Positions 25,965 through 34,914 of a DNA stretch of 64,000 nt are shown here, piece by piece. The notes below the pieces were generated by a model. It did no database searches, was not told the origin of the DNA, and saw nothing but the letters and a program-made list of their open reading frames with translations. The stretch's first letter is position 1, and every line of letters begins with the position of its first letter. A program made the translations under genes and the position numbers. This DNA is from a virus, in the IMG/VR virus record IMGVR_UViG_3300025809_002164, positions 82,037-146,036 of that record; one strand, written 5' to 3'.

Positions 25965-28170
25965 CTATAAATACCGAGTAAGGATTAACTCCTAGGATCT
26001 GAACGTTAGAACTTACACTAACTGGGTTAGATAAGTAAATATTAAAAAACTCATCGCTCTCCCTAGGGTCATTATCTCCAGGAATCGGCAAGCCAGTAAC
26101 TGTTATTTCTTTGAAAAGTTCACCCTTATTGAAAGATAGTGTGCCTGCCCCAGAAGCATAGTCATATTCATACCCAGCAATCGCAAAAACACCGGAGCCG
26201 GAAGCACTATTTCCCGCATCCCTAGTGGAGTAATCAACAGAAAATGCTTCTAAAGATTGATCGCTCCTGAACGAATCTCTTACAACTCTTAAAGTCGCAA
26301 CTGTTCCTTCTACTAAATAAGTGGAAGAATATTGAAACCTTACATACTGATTATTTATCCGGCTCAAAGTCGGAGTAATCGTAGTAGTCGGAGTAATCGT
26401 AGTAGTCGGAGTAATCGTACTAGTCGGAGTAATCGTGCTAGTTGGAGTAATCGTACTAGTTGGAGTAATTGTGCTGGTCGCAGTTGGAGTGATCGTACTA
26501 GTCGGAGTAATCGTACTAGTCGGAGTAATCGTACTAGTTGGAGTAATCGTACTAGTCGGAGTAATCGTACTGGTCGGAGTAATCGTACTGGTTGGAGTGC
26601 GGCTAGCTCCTGGAGTCATAGTATTCGTAGGAGTAATCGTACTAGTTGGAGTGATCGTACTAGTCGGAGTAATCGTACTGGTTGGAGTAATCGTACTGGT
26701 CGGAGTAATCGTACTAGTCGGAGTAATCGTACTGGTCGGAGTAATCGTACTGGTCGGAGTAATCGTACTGGTTGGAGTAATTGTGCTAGTAGTAGTAACA
26801 GTCGGAGTAACCGTGCTGCTAATCGTAATGCTCGGAGTAATAGTCGGAGTGATTGTACTGGTTGGAGTAATAGTTGGGGTTAAGCTACTCGTAGGAGTAG
26901 GGCTTAAAGCTATTACCGGAGGACAGAAAAGAGCTTCGTCAAAATCTGAAGATGACGGATTACCTGGGCACGGCTTTGGGTCGTTAGATCCTGGAGCAGA
27001 GGCTGAGTTGAGGCAACCCCCACTCACCAGAAAACCATTAGTGGTTGTTAACGTAAAATCAAAGCCAACATCAACACTAGCAGCTCCGCCAATCTGCATG
27101 TTCGTATTTTTGCTTTTCAATACAGCATTATCAATAACATAAGTCATTAACGTTCTTCTCGAGGTATCGTCTCCCTGACAAAAGGAAGAGGATGGCGGAC
27201 AATTATCCTTACAATCTATTGTTATCTTGTAAGGCTTATCGTAACCTAATATTTTATTCAAATTACCCGTCTCTAAATTTCTTTTAATTATATTCAGATT
27301 TAAAGATCCCCTAGCGGGCAAACTTAATTTCCTATCATACGGATACATAGATCCAAACCCATACAGATTTCTACGATTTAAGTCAACACCAATATCAAAG
27401 CCTACAGCATTAGCATTATCCTTAGATACTACAGATCCTCCGATATTTAATTCTTCAATTTTAATATCTATATAATTAGGAAGCAAGGCTGGAGCGGAAT
27501 ACTCATCAGCGAAGTCCTGAGGTCCAAATTGATATTTATGACGATCCTTGTACTCTCCGTCGTATAAATGAATTGCAGGTATATAATTATTGGAGTTATA
27601 TTCATCCAGCTTAATATTTGAAGCTTGATAATCCATTGAGACCACAGCTGGCGAGCCAACTTGCACCGATAAATTATAACTTGTAGCGAATGCATTGCCT
27701 ACACCCATGACATAATGCCCAATAAAGTCAGACTCTTTCAGTAAATAATTAGCTTGCTTACCTACATCACTCCTAAGGACCAGGAAAAAGTTTTTATCCC
27801 CAAAGTGTCTAGATATAAAGCTATTTTCCGCAATACCTCCGTTAGGGACAACATTAAAATTTAAAAGGTATTCATTAAGCCCACAAGTAGGTAGGTAGCT
27901 GAAACTAAAATTAACAGGAACCGGCTCTATGTTTACATCAATATTACTTCCAGGGCTAGGAACTGCATTGATTACATTAATTCTCCGAGTAAGCAAGTCT
28001 TCATGACCTATCTGCTTAATCTCTTCTCTATTTATATCAAAACCATAAGAAACGGACTGAACTTTTGTTATTTGTCTAAGAAATGATTGGTCGACATCAA
28101 AATGCGGCCTGAATGCTGGAGCTGGACCAACAAATAAAGCTGCATAATCAGACCTAAAAAAATTCCTCAT
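25951..28170 (-). CDS. Tail-tube-like protein with TSTITP stalk and Calx-beta domain
   Basis: It is 739 residues. Residues 1-395 align in order with the probable major tail protein upstream: [80 protein letters not shown]. This indicates a duplicated tube-type fold. Residues about 421-601 are a TSTITP stalk with the GASR island. Residues about 608-737 are a Calx-beta domain ([51 protein letters not shown]). An AAGG lies just before the ATG. It would place a stalked adhesion module on or near the tail tube, perhaps as a minor tube subunit. Confidence 0.7.
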   Translation of the reverse strand: MRNFFRSDYAALFVGPAPAFRPHFDVDQSFLRQITKVQSVSYGFDINREEIKQIGHEDLLTRRINVINAVPSPGSNIDVNIEPVPVNFSFSYLPTCGLNEYLLNFNVVPNGGIAENSFISRHFGDKNFFLVLRSDVGKQANYLLKESDFIGHYVMGVGNAFATSYNLSVQVGSPAVVSMDYQASNIKLDEYNSNNYIPAIHLYDGEYKDRHKYQFGPQDFADEYSAPALLPNYIDIKIEELNIGGSVVSKDNANAVGFDIGVDLNRRNLYGFGSMYPYDRKLSLPARGSLNLNIIKRNLETGNLNKILGYDKPYKITIDCKDNCPPSSSFCQGDDTSRRTLMTYVIDNAVLKSKNTNMQIGGAASVDVGFDFTLTTTNGFLVSGGCLNSASAPGSNDPKPCPGNPSSSDFDEALFCPPVIALSPTPTSSLTPTITPTSTITPTITPSITISSTVTPTVTTTSTITPTSTITPTSTITPTSTITPTSTITPTSTITPTSTITPTSTITPTSTITPTNTMTPGASRTPTSTITPTSTITPTSTITPTSTITPTSTITPTSTITPTATSTITPTSTITPTSTITPTSTITPTTTITPTTTITPTLSRINNQYVRFQYSSTYLVEGTVATLRVVRDSFRSDQSLEAFSVDYSTRDAGNSASGSGVFAIAGYEYDYASGAGTLSFNKGELFKEITVTGLPIPGDNDPRESDEFFNIYLSNPVSVSSNVQILGVNPYSVFIVEPS
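26365..26905 (-). repeat. 18-bp tandem array coding TSTITP
   Basis: Regular units occur on both sides of the GASR island (26600-26627), with the usual wobble variation. The segment 26600-26646 is identical to 22960-23006 in the neighbouring gene. Confidence 0.9.
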
Positions 28171-28183
28171 ACCTTAATAAACA

Positions 28184-28214
28184 ATTACACCACAACCGGA
28201 GATTGTGGTGTAAT
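28184..28214 (-). terminator. Strong hairpin between tail genes, terminator or processing site
   Basis: ATTACACCACAA and TTGTGGTGTAAT form a perfect 12-bp stem around a 7-base loop (28196-28202). In the minus-strand direction the stem is followed by TGTTTATT, a weak U-tract, then AAGG and the next start codon. It lies directly after the probable major tail protein gene. Such a position fits partial termination or an RNA-stabilising hairpin that keeps major tail protein in excess of the downstream genes. Confidence 0.6.
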
Positions 28215-28253
28215 ATAATAAAATATATATACTTTATTTACATTCTTTTAAAA

Positions 28254-29876
28254 TTAAAAGTGTTTTGTGTGTTTAGCCACTTCGGAATTCCAACCTTCAG
28301 ACTCTTTTCCGGAGTAGTATCCAGATGTTCCAAGGTGTCCATATCTGAAATATTTCAGCCCGTCCCCTGTATTCTCAATAGTTGGGAAAGATTTATTCTT
28401 GCCATCAGCCCCTGTCTGGTTTTCATAGCCAGAAAAGAATACTCCAACCGCTGATTCTTCAGGGCCTCCTATTTGAGTTGAAAATGTAAGGTCTACGGTT
28501 TTATTGTCTCCTATTGATGAACTAAAGCTTTCTGAATCTAGTACGGCTTTTTTGAAATCAATCACAATAGCATCAGGTTTTGCGTTAGGATCACATACAA
28601 CACATGAAGGATTTTGAATTCTAACCTTAAGGTCGTAAGTTCCTCCGCAAATAAGATCAACTAAATTTCCATCTTTTAAATCTGCTACTAATGCATTAAC
28701 ACTCAAAGAGCAAGTTACAGGAAAATCTACTTCTTTAGCATATGCATATGTACTACCCAATCTCTGTAATGCTGATCTACCGAGAGGAGTAGATAACGAA
28801 AAGCTTTGAATGTGAGCACTACCAAAATCGGCAGGATTATTATACCCAACAGAATTTCCAGATAATTGCCTAGAAATTAATGCAGAATCTTGAAGATCTA
28901 TAGTTATATCTCCAGGCTTTAAGACGCTTTGACCTTGACCACTTTCAGTGGGGGGTAAAGTGAAGCATCTATCACAAATTAATGTGCCATCTGTTGGATC
29001 AATTGCTGGTATATTTTTGTAATCTGTACCCACGTCAGATTTTAAATTCATTCCTTCTACGGTAACTGAAGCTGTTGGAAAGGATCCAACACTTCCTTCT
29101 ATAGAATAATCAGTAACATAACCGTTTCCAAGACTAATAGATGTTTTCTCTGCCTCGGTTACCATTTGGTCACCCTTGAGAGCATCTCTGCCTTCTGGCA
29201 CAGTTAATATAAAAAAGTTGTTTCCAAATTCATTTTGAGATCGAGTCATCATTCCTGACAAGCTCTGAAATGAGCCATCAGTTACCATCCCCATTAATCT
29301 TTCATTTTCTCCATCCGTCAAGTAGTAAGAAAAATCCAGACTTACAGTTGGAGCCTCAAGGACCACAGAGTCGATTCTTGCTAAATGTCCAAACTGATTG
29401 ACATCTTGCCTATTTATAGTAAAGCTATAATTAGCGCTTTGAACTCTTTTAAGTTGCTCAACAGTTGTTCCCCATGAACCTTTAACATTGACGTCTCCAT
29501 AGTGCTTCATGTATTTCAAGCCATTACCCGTAACACCACTTAGCATACCAAGGTCAGCGAGTACTGGATGCCCCACCGCTTTGTAACCAGTATTCCCTGT
29601 AAGATTAAAGCCTGTAAAAGTTCCAGTACAGTCGTAAGTTTTATATTTAAAGTCAGTCCAAAGACCTCCTCCAGTTGTTCCGGATCCCACACAAGCATTA
29701 AAACCAAACGTGGAGTCATTCACACCACTTCCGGTTATCATACATTCATTTATCGTTGTTGCCCCGGTTACCGACTCGGGTGGCATGTAGTAAAGATGAT
29801 GACCTGTCGTGTCTGGTGATATGAATAAAGCTTCACTTTGATAAATTACTCGATTTCTTGCTGGTAGTTTGCTCAT
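28254..29876 (-). CDS. Probable major tail (tube) protein
   Basis: It is 540 residues. Conserved blocks shared with three other tail proteins here are VQSANYSFTINRQDVNQFGH, VSLDFSYYLTDGENERLM, FGNNFFILTVPEG, GYVTDYSIEGSVGSFPTASV, NIPAIDPTDG, PGDITIDLQDS, and the second half IQSFSLSTPLGRSALQRLGS with VDFPVTCSLSVNAL. The double beta-domain plan, own promoter upstream, and hairpin downstream fit a highly expressed tube subunit. It is larger than typical tail tube proteins, so an N-terminal and C-terminal extension (GTSGYYSGKESEGWNSEV) may be surface exposed. It lacks a TP stalk. Assignment is by paralogy and position; no tube-specific motif is diagnostic. Confidence 0.6.
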   Translation of the reverse strand: MSKLPARNRVIYQSEALFISPDTTGHHLYYMPPESVTGATTINECMITGSGVNDSTFGFNACVGSGTTGGGLWTDFKYKTYDCTGTFTGFNLTGNTGYKAVGHPVLADLGMLSGVTGNGLKYMKHYGDVNVKGSWGTTVEQLKRVQSANYSFTINRQDVNQFGHLARIDSVVLEAPTVSLDFSYYLTDGENERLMGMVTDGSFQSLSGMMTRSQNEFGNNFFILTVPEGRDALKGDQMVTEAEKTSISLGNGYVTDYSIEGSVGSFPTASVTVEGMNLKSDVGTDYKNIPAIDPTDGTLICDRCFTLPPTESGQGQSVLKPGDITIDLQDSALISRQLSGNSVGYNNPADFGSAHIQSFSLSTPLGRSALQRLGSTYAYAKEVDFPVTCSLSVNALVADLKDGNLVDLICGGTYDLKVRIQNPSCVVCDPNAKPDAIVIDFKKAVLDSESFSSSIGDNKTVDLTFSTQIGGPEESAVGVFFSGYENQTGADGKNKSFPTIENTGDGLKYFRYGHLGTSGYYSGKESEGWNSEVAKHTKHF

Positions 29877-29911
29877 TATATTATATATTTTAGTAAATTT
29901 GTAGTTGAAAT

Positions 29912-29940
29912 TAAATACACAAGAAAAATATTTTTGTGAA
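29912..29940 (-). promoter_or_regulatory. Promoter for the probable major tail gene
   Basis: On the minus strand TTCACA (29940-29935) is followed after 17 bases by TATTTA (29917-29912), with TGTG just before the -10. The same arrangement, TTTCACA then 15 bases then TGTAT, occurs at 63664-63693 before another structural gene. About 30 untranslated bases would precede the ATG at 29876. Confidence 0.45.
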
Positions 29941-29942
29941 AT

Positions 29943-31544
29943 TTATTCCCAAATTCCAGTAAACCTAATTTCCATTTTTGGAACACTGGAGGTTCCGTAG
30001 TTTGTGCTGACGGGGTCACTACTATAAAGGCCTACTCTTAGGTGTATGCTTTGATTATGCGCATCTTTAGTTATGGTCTTAACTTGAGTAAATGTCCCGT
30101 TATTATTTTTCTGCATCAGTCCAAAATCATATAAAAGAAAATCTGACAGTGTACATCCCGCAGGGTTTGCGAAATAATCAGGAGCAGATGTAAATTTATC
30201 ATCCGCAGCATTATCCATATTCAAGTAAGGCCACGGATCATCTGAACCTTGGTACACCCATCCGTACCCATCATCATGAGCCCCGTTACAACCTGCAGTA
30301 GATTTAATATTCATTGGATCTGCCGGTAAGATTGTAAATTTAGTTTTACCTTCAGGCCAAGCGATATTTGATTTACTCGAATTAAAGGCTGAACCTTGTG
30401 TATCTAATCCCCCATCGATTAAGGCTACGACTCCTCCTCCGCCTGCTCCAGTTAATTGTATGTAAGAATATTCAGGGTCAGCCTGACTTGGTGGTGAAGA
30501 CGTCGCTGTAGGAGTTACCGTAGCAGTCGGAGTGATAGTACTGGTAGGAGTAATAGATGAAGTAGCAGTCGGAGTGATAGTACTGGTAGGACTCACTGAA
30601 GATGTTATTGTAGCAGTCGGAGTGATAGTGCTGGTAGGAGTAATAGATGAAGTAGTAGTCGGAGTAGTAGTGGTCGTTGGAGTCGGAGTTTCACTAGCTC
30701 CAGGACTAACGCTAGCAGTCGGAGTAATCGTGCTCGTTGGAGTAATAGAGTTAGTCGGAGTTATTGTCTGAGTTATGGTCGGAGTTATTGTGCTAGTAGG
30801 AGTAATGGATGAGGTAACAGTCGGAGTTATCGTACTGGTAGGAGTCACTGAAGATGTTACTGTGGCAGTCGGAGTTATTGTGCTAGTAGGAGTAATGGAT
30901 GAGGTAACAGTCGGAGTTATCGTACTGGTAGGAGTCACTGAAGATGTTACTGTAGCCGTCGGAGTAATCGTACTGGTCGCACTCGGAGTAATCGTGCTAG
31001 TCGGAGTAATACTTGGAGTAGTCGTAATAGTCGGAGTAATACTCGGAGTAATCGTAATAGTCGGAGTAATACTTGGAGTAGTCGTAATAGTCGGAGTAAT
31101 CGTACTAGTCGGAGTAATCGAGCTGGTAGCAGTCGGGGTGATAGTGCTAGTGGGGGTAATAGTATTAGTTGGCGTAACACTTGCAGACATTAGCATTGAA
31201 GATGTCGGAGTTGGAGTCGGAGTAGTCGTGCTAGTTGGAGTAACACTAGGGTCAGGAGGGCAATTAAATTTTATCCCCGACAGCATTGGACTGATTCCAA
31301 ATACTTCTCCCTGCTCATTATAAGCGGAAACTTTATAATTATAAAGCACTGTATCACAATATTCTACTTCGTCAACCCCAGTAATAAGTATAGGGTTTCC
31401 TACTCCGGAAGGAATTAAAGTCTTAATGTGATTAAAATCTCCATAAGTAGATCCAGCGACTTCCTGCCTGTACAGCTTATAACCGTCAGCCAAGTAAGGC
31501 TCCTCGTTTTTGTGCAAAAAACTATAATATACTTTATATGCCAT
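29943..31544 (-). CDS. FN3-like domain, TSTITP stalk and C-terminal domain
   Basis: It is 533 residues. Residues 1-100 are FN3-like: YKVYYSFLHKNEEPYLADGY, KLYRQEVAGSTYGDFNHIKT, then TVLYNYKVSAYNEQGEVFGI. Residues about 101-348 are Thr/Ser/Pro repeats with more variants than elsewhere ([20 protein letters not shown]). Residues 349-533 are a Gly/Asp-rich globular domain (YIQLTGAGGGGVVALIDGGL, GYGWVYQGSDDPWPYLNMDN, MEIRFTGIWE). It is expressed from the leftward operon just before the major tail gene. The domain order resembles a base, a stalk and a head, so a tail or capsid decoration fibre is likely. Confidence 0.65.
   Translation of the reverse strand: MAYKVYYSFLHKNEEPYLADGYKLYRQEVAGSTYGDFNHIKTLIPSGVGNPILITGVDEVEYCDTVLYNYKVSAYNEQGEVFGISPMLSGIKFNCPPDPSVTPTSTTTPTPTPTSSMLMSASVTPTNTITPTSTITPTATSSITPTSTITPTITTTPSITPTITITPSITPTITTTPSITPTSTITPSATSTITPTATVTSSVTPTSTITPTVTSSITPTSTITPTATVTSSVTPTSTITPTVTSSITPTSTITPTITQTITPTNSITPTSTITPTASVSPGASETPTPTTTTTPTTTSSITPTSTITPTATITSSVSPTSTITPTATSSITPTSTITPTATVTPTATSSPPSQADPEYSYIQLTGAGGGGVVALIDGGLDTQGSAFNSSKSNIAWPEGKTKFTILPADPMNIKSTAGCNGAHDDGYGWVYQGSDDPWPYLNMDNAADDKFTSAPDYFANPAGCTLSDFLLYDFGLMQKNNNGTFTQVKTITKDAHNQSIHLRVGLYSSDPVSTNYGTSSVPKMEIRFTGIWE
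30500..31240 (-). repeat. Diverged Thr/Pro repeat array
   Basis: 18-bp-derived units mix with longer periods: the block around 30785-30860 recurs almost unchanged at 30868-30945 (coding [20 protein letters not shown]). The higher-order repeats point to segmental duplication inside the stalk. Confidence 0.85.
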
Positions 31545-31605
31545 CTTTAATGTTACACTATTTTTTAACCTAGATAAAATATAAACCTATTTTTTATTAT
31601 AGAAG

Positions 31606-32637
31606 CTATTCCTTCAACTGTAAACCATAAGGAGCCTTTGGAGCTCTGGACTCTAAAATTAACCCATACGGAGACTGAGGTTTGAATGTAGTCTTTAAAG
31701 TTAGCGAGTATGGAGCTAAAGGAATGTATGCTGTCCTTGGAGCTCTAGAAGCTACCGGCTCAACTAATGGCTGCCTGGGAAACCTATGACTCCTTACATC
31801 AAAATCAACAAACCCTATATACAATCCAGGGTGAGCTTTTTTAGCAATTCTGTCATTGAGTTTAGATACAGTTACATTATCTATATAAAAAGAGCTTTGA
31901 CTATTATTTATATTAAAATACCTATCACTCAAATCCTTATACTCGTAGGTACCAAATTTTAAGTCACCAAATTCATTCAATGGATGCTCATTAAAGCCCA
32001 CGTTAGCCACATTCGTAAGCTTAGTATCTTTCAGTATTGAGAAAACCCCATCCAGCTGATATGAATTTTCCGCAAAAACAACACATCTAATCTTACTTTC
32101 GGTTGTATCTTCTCCGCCAAAAGCAAAAGGGTTATTCACTCCAGCCTCATAAGAGCAAAATATAGCAGGAACAACTTGATCGTATGGCTTAATTCCCTTA
32201 AAAATTTCTTGATCAAATCGACTATTTTTATCAAATTTAGTTTCAATTAATAATTCTTCTTCAGTTTGGTCTGTGATATATATATTAAAATCCTTAACAG
32301 AATACAACCCATCAACTTTCGATGACTCGTTAGCCATTTGCCTAGGTATTAATACTCTTCCATTATTGAAGTCATACTTAACTCCCATTTTATTTCTATC
32401 GATAAAAAAATTATCCAAAGTTATTCCCTTTATTATTTCAGCTCCCTCTACAGAAGAATCTGTGACCCATTGCTTGTGAGGCGAGGCAAATGCATAAAAA
32501 TTATCATCCAACCTTCCGTCATTTTGGAAATAAAAACTAGACTCTATGTTCTGGTATGCTTCTCCCTTACATAGTATTGCATGATCTAACCATAATACGA
32601 AACTTGTTATTATTTGGTGCTGGAATTGAGGTTTCAT
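31606..32637 (-). CDS. Structural protein of unknown function
   Basis: It is 343 residues. The N-terminal part looks helical with hydrophobic patches (HQIITSFVLWLDHAILCKGE), then a beta-rich body (VKYDFNNGRVLIPRQM, FNIYITDQTEEELLIETKF). The C-terminus has three copies of a short Pro/Tyr repeat (IPLAPYSLTLK, SPYGLILESR, APYGLQLKE). Its start shares one base with the upstream stop. By position, between connector-like genes and the tail tube, it may be a neck or tail-completion protein. The 61 bases between it and the next gene show only AT-rich sequence. Confidence 0.5.
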   Translation of the reverse strand: MKPQFQHQIITSFVLWLDHAILCKGEAYQNIESSFYFQNDGRLDDNFYAFASPHKQWVTDSSVEGAEIIKGITLDNFFIDRNKMGVKYDFNNGRVLIPRQMANESSKVDGLYSVKDFNIYITDQTEEELLIETKFDKNSRFDQEIFKGIKPYDQVVPAIFCSYEAGVNNPFAFGGEDTTESKIRCVVFAENSYQLDGVFSILKDTKLTNVANVGFNEHPLNEFGDLKFGTYEYKDLSDRYFNINNSQSSFYIDNVTVSKLNDRIAKKAHPGLYIGFVDFDVRSHRFPRQPLVEPVASRAPRTAYIPLAPYSLTLKTTFKPQSPYGLILESRAPKAPYGLQLKE

Positions 32638-33233
32638 TATATTTTCTTTAAATTTATTTTTTTGATATCTATTTCAAATTGATTTATTATACTAGATATA
32701 TATTTAGTATTGCTAAATTTAGCAGACCTAATATTCTTATTTGTCTGAATTCCTTCTCCAGATCTACTAACATCTGATTCTGTGTGTAAGAATTTACCCA
32801 ATCCAGGCAGTCCAGACTCAATGCCTTTAGCCCAGCTTCTCCCTTCAGCCCAAGGAAGTGGGGTAATTTTAAATATATCAGAAGCTGAGGGATACATTAT
32901 ATAAGTTTGAGAGTCTCCATTTCTTTTAACCATGGTCGAAGTAAGTCTTATAGCATTAAAAGCAGACCTTATTGCATCTATAGGTCGATCATTTCTCTCA
33001 AAACCTATAAAGGTAAACAAATTGCCAACACCACCCAAGGTTCCAGAAGAGTTTAGAGAGTCCACTCCACTTTCAATCTCTTTAGTTACTGGGTGATTAT
33101 TAAATTCTCTCAATAAATCTTCCTTAATTTTATTAAATTCCGAATTAACTATTCTTTTTACCTCATTTATATATTCAATAGACTTACTGAAATCCGCGCC
33201 CTTCAAGGCTTGCTTTGCTCCTCCCATTCTCAT
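32637..33233 (-). CDS. Putative tail-completion/neck protein
   Basis: It is 198 residues. A helical N-terminus (YINEVKRIVNSEFNKIKEDL) leads to HPVTKEIESGVDSLNSSGTL and GGVGNLFTFIGFERNDRPID, a glycine-rich segment that resembles small siphovirus neck proteins of the gp10/tail-terminator type. The end is basic and helical. It starts one base before its upstream neighbour's stop region and overlaps the downstream gene by one base. The assignment rests on size, gene order and general pattern. Confidence 0.4.
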   Translation of the reverse strand: MRMGGAKQALKGADFSKSIEYINEVKRIVNSEFNKIKEDLLREFNNHPVTKEIESGVDSLNSSGTLGGVGNLFTFIGFERNDRPIDAIRSAFNAIRLTSTMVKRNGDSQTYIMYPSASDIFKITPLPWAEGRSWAKGIESGLPGLGKFLHTESDVSRSGEGIQTNKNIRSAKFSNTKYISSIINQFEIDIKKINLKKI

Positions 33234-33234
33234 A

Positions 33235-33693
33235 TCAGCCTTCGTCTACAGCTTTTAAGTAGAAAGTATAATACCTTGGAGAGAATAACCCATGAGGCAT
33301 TTCGTCACTAATTACAGAAAACTTCCTTCCATCAAATTCGCATCTTTTGGTTTCCTTTAAATAAGAATATCCGTCTGGCCCCACCTTGATTCGAACCTCT
33401 CCTACATGCTTCTCTACCTTAATTTGAGCTCCCGCTTCTCCATCAAAAGCCTCATCATTCTGCCTTCCCATATATAATATTCTAGCTTTAAATGTAGCTT
33501 CAACTATCTTTCTAGTTATTGATGTAACTGAACCTCTTACATTTTTATATAAATAATTATAATAAGGATCCGTACTTAAGATTACTCTCTGAGCATCTTT
33601 AATAAATTTTATATCCCTAGCAAAAGTATCGTGTATATCATCAAATACAGACTCCATTGATTCCTTGTCGTCATCATTAATTAGTGATCCCAT
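33235..33693 (-). CDS. Putative head-tail connector protein
   Basis: This is a 152-residue protein from MGSLINDDDKESMESVFDDI. The frame is open upstream to an ATG at 33822, but that extension runs antisense through the start of the divergent gene, and the ATG at 33693 is preceded by AGGTG at suitable distance. The sequence FARDIKFIKDAQRVILSTDP, NYLYKN, then EKHVGEVRIKVGPDGYSYL has the helical-then-beta plan of small head-closure/connector proteins. It is the first gene of the 22-kb leftward structural operon. Confidence 0.45.
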   Translation of the reverse strand: MGSLINDDDKESMESVFDDIHDTFARDIKFIKDAQRVILSTDPYYNYLYKNVRGSVTSITRKIVEATFKARILYMGRQNDEAFDGEAGAQIKVEKHVGEVRIKVGPDGYSYLKETKRCEFDGRKFSVISDEMPHGLFSPRYYTFYLKAVDEG

Positions 33694-33748
33694 TATATTT
33701 TTTACACCTAAACCAAGAATAAGTGTATCATTAATTGTAATAAGGTTT
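33694..33748. promoter_or_regulatory. Divergent promoter region
   Basis: Fifty-five bases separate the leftward start at 33693 and the rightward start at 33749. On the plus strand TTTACA followed by TGTATCAT resembles the TTTCACA/TGTAT elements elsewhere, though spacing differs by one or two bases. TAAGG before the rightward ATG may be a ribosome-binding site. Both large structural transcription units must start here or nearby. Confidence 0.4.
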
Positions 33749-34030
33749 ATGGAAGCTAAAGATTTTTTATCGGATAGGGTTAACGGAAGTACTAAAAGTT
33801 TGTTTAAACACTTTTTAGTCATTATCGAGGATTTGCACGCAGAAAACGAAATCTGTTTCGCTAAATTAAGAAGAGCTATACCCGAACATAAAGACTTAAT
33901 AGTTCAAGCCAATTACCTGGACGAGGATAAGATGAAGTACCTAAGGAAGAAGATTTTAGACATAGGTAATGAATCTATCAGGGGAGCTAATTCAGATTTA
34001 GAAAAATTTACTATAAAATTTAATTTTTAA
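33749..34030 (+). CDS. Small helical phage protein, unknown function
   Basis: This is a 93-residue protein from MEAKDFLSDRVNGSTKSLFK. The frame extends upstream to 33665, but that part would lie over the divergent gene's N-terminus and reads as low-quality sequence; TAAGG lies just before the ATG at 33749. The protein is charged and helical (HFLVIIEDLHAENEICFAKL, YLDEDKMKYLRKKILDIGNE). It is the first gene of the rightward tail operon, so an assembly factor is plausible, but there is no motif to prove it. Confidence 0.55.
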   Translation: MEAKDFLSDRVNGSTKSLFKHFLVIIEDLHAENEICFAKLRRAIPEHKDLIVQANYLDEDKMKYLRKKILDIGNESIRGANSDLEKFTIKFNF

Positions 34031-34067
34031 TATTATTATATTAATAATCTATTAAATAATTCACACT

Positions 34068-34913
34068 ATGTATACTAAGTCTAATAAAGAAATATATCGC
34101 TTTACTATTAATCTCGAGCAAGAAATTGAAAAAGAAGTTGATGTCGAAAAAGAAATAGAAGTCGAAAGAGAAGTTGAGGTTACTAAAACCAGAAAAGACG
34201 ATTCAGGCAAAACTGAAAAATATAAAGAAAGTGTGCTTAAAAAAGTAAAAGAGAAAGAAGTAGTTAAAGAGAAAAGAACCTCCAAGGAAAAAGTCCCACA
34301 TGTCTTCGTAATTAAACAACCGAATCGCCGGCAGATGGAAGAAGCCGACATGGAATTTAGTATTGAAATGAGCAGGTGTGTGAAAGAGGGGATACTAACT
34401 AAAGCTATGCTCTTAAATAAGTATACAGACACTGGAGGAATTATGAGCGAGTCTGAAGCTAAAGAATTATCTAAGCTTTATTCTAAACTATCAGAGAAAC
34501 AAACAGAATTTACTGCCTGGAAAATTTCTGATAAATCAAACTTTACTGAAAAACAAAAAGCTGTTATAGAGGAAATATCCTCACTCAGAAGAGTGATCGC
34601 TCAAACTGAAACTAATTATTCCGCACTACTCAATCACACAGCAGATCATAAAGCTCAAACTCGAGTGATAGGTTGGTATTTATTATCTCTCGCCCACATA
34701 GAAAAAGACGGAGAACTTGAGCAGTTCTTTAAAGGAACAGGTTATGAAGAGAAAAAAGAAAATTTGTATAAACTAGAGGAAGAAGAGGATGACCTACTAG
34801 CGGCCGTATACGACAAACTAATAGCATTTATTAGCTTTTGGTATTTCAGTGTCTCGACCAACTTTGACGACTTCGTTGATCTAGAAAAAGACATAGAGGC
34901 AGGCAACCTATAA
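34068..34913 (+). CDS. Putative tail-assembly protein upstream of the tape measure
   Basis: It is 281 residues. A highly charged N-terminal coil with Val/Glu/Lys repeats (residues 15-60) is followed by VIKQPNRRQMEEADMEFSIE and MSRCVKEGILTKAMLLNKYT, then long helices (TGGIMSESEAKELSKLYSKL). The position, two genes before the tape measure, is where siphoviruses encode tail-assembly chaperones (lambda gpG/gpGT). No slippery frameshift site is evident between it and the next gene, which begins in another frame one base after the stop. The role is inferred from order. Confidence 0.45.
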   Translation: MYTKSNKEIYRFTINLEQEIEKEVDVEKEIEVEREVEVTKTRKDDSGKTEKYKESVLKKVKEKEVVKEKRTSKEKVPHVFVIKQPNRRQMEEADMEFSIEMSRCVKEGILTKAMLLNKYTDTGGIMSESEAKELSKLYSKLSEKQTEFTAWKISDKSNFTEKQKAVIEEISSLRRVIAQTETNYSALLNHTADHKAQTRVIGWYLLSLAHIEKDGELEQFFKGTGYEEKKENLYKLEEEEDDLLAAVYDKLIAFISFWYFSVSTNFDDFVDLEKDIEAGNL

Positions 34914-34914
34914 T

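Noticed and set aside
11185-33693. Diversity-generating retroelement
   Set aside because: The variable-looking adhesin genes prompted a search for a reverse transcriptase or template repeat; none is visible in the window.
33694-33822. N-terminal extension of the connector-like protein to 33822, and of the divergent gene back to 33665
   Set aside because: The two extensions lie antisense to each other across the shared promoter region; internal starts at 33693 and 33749 give clean divergent genes.
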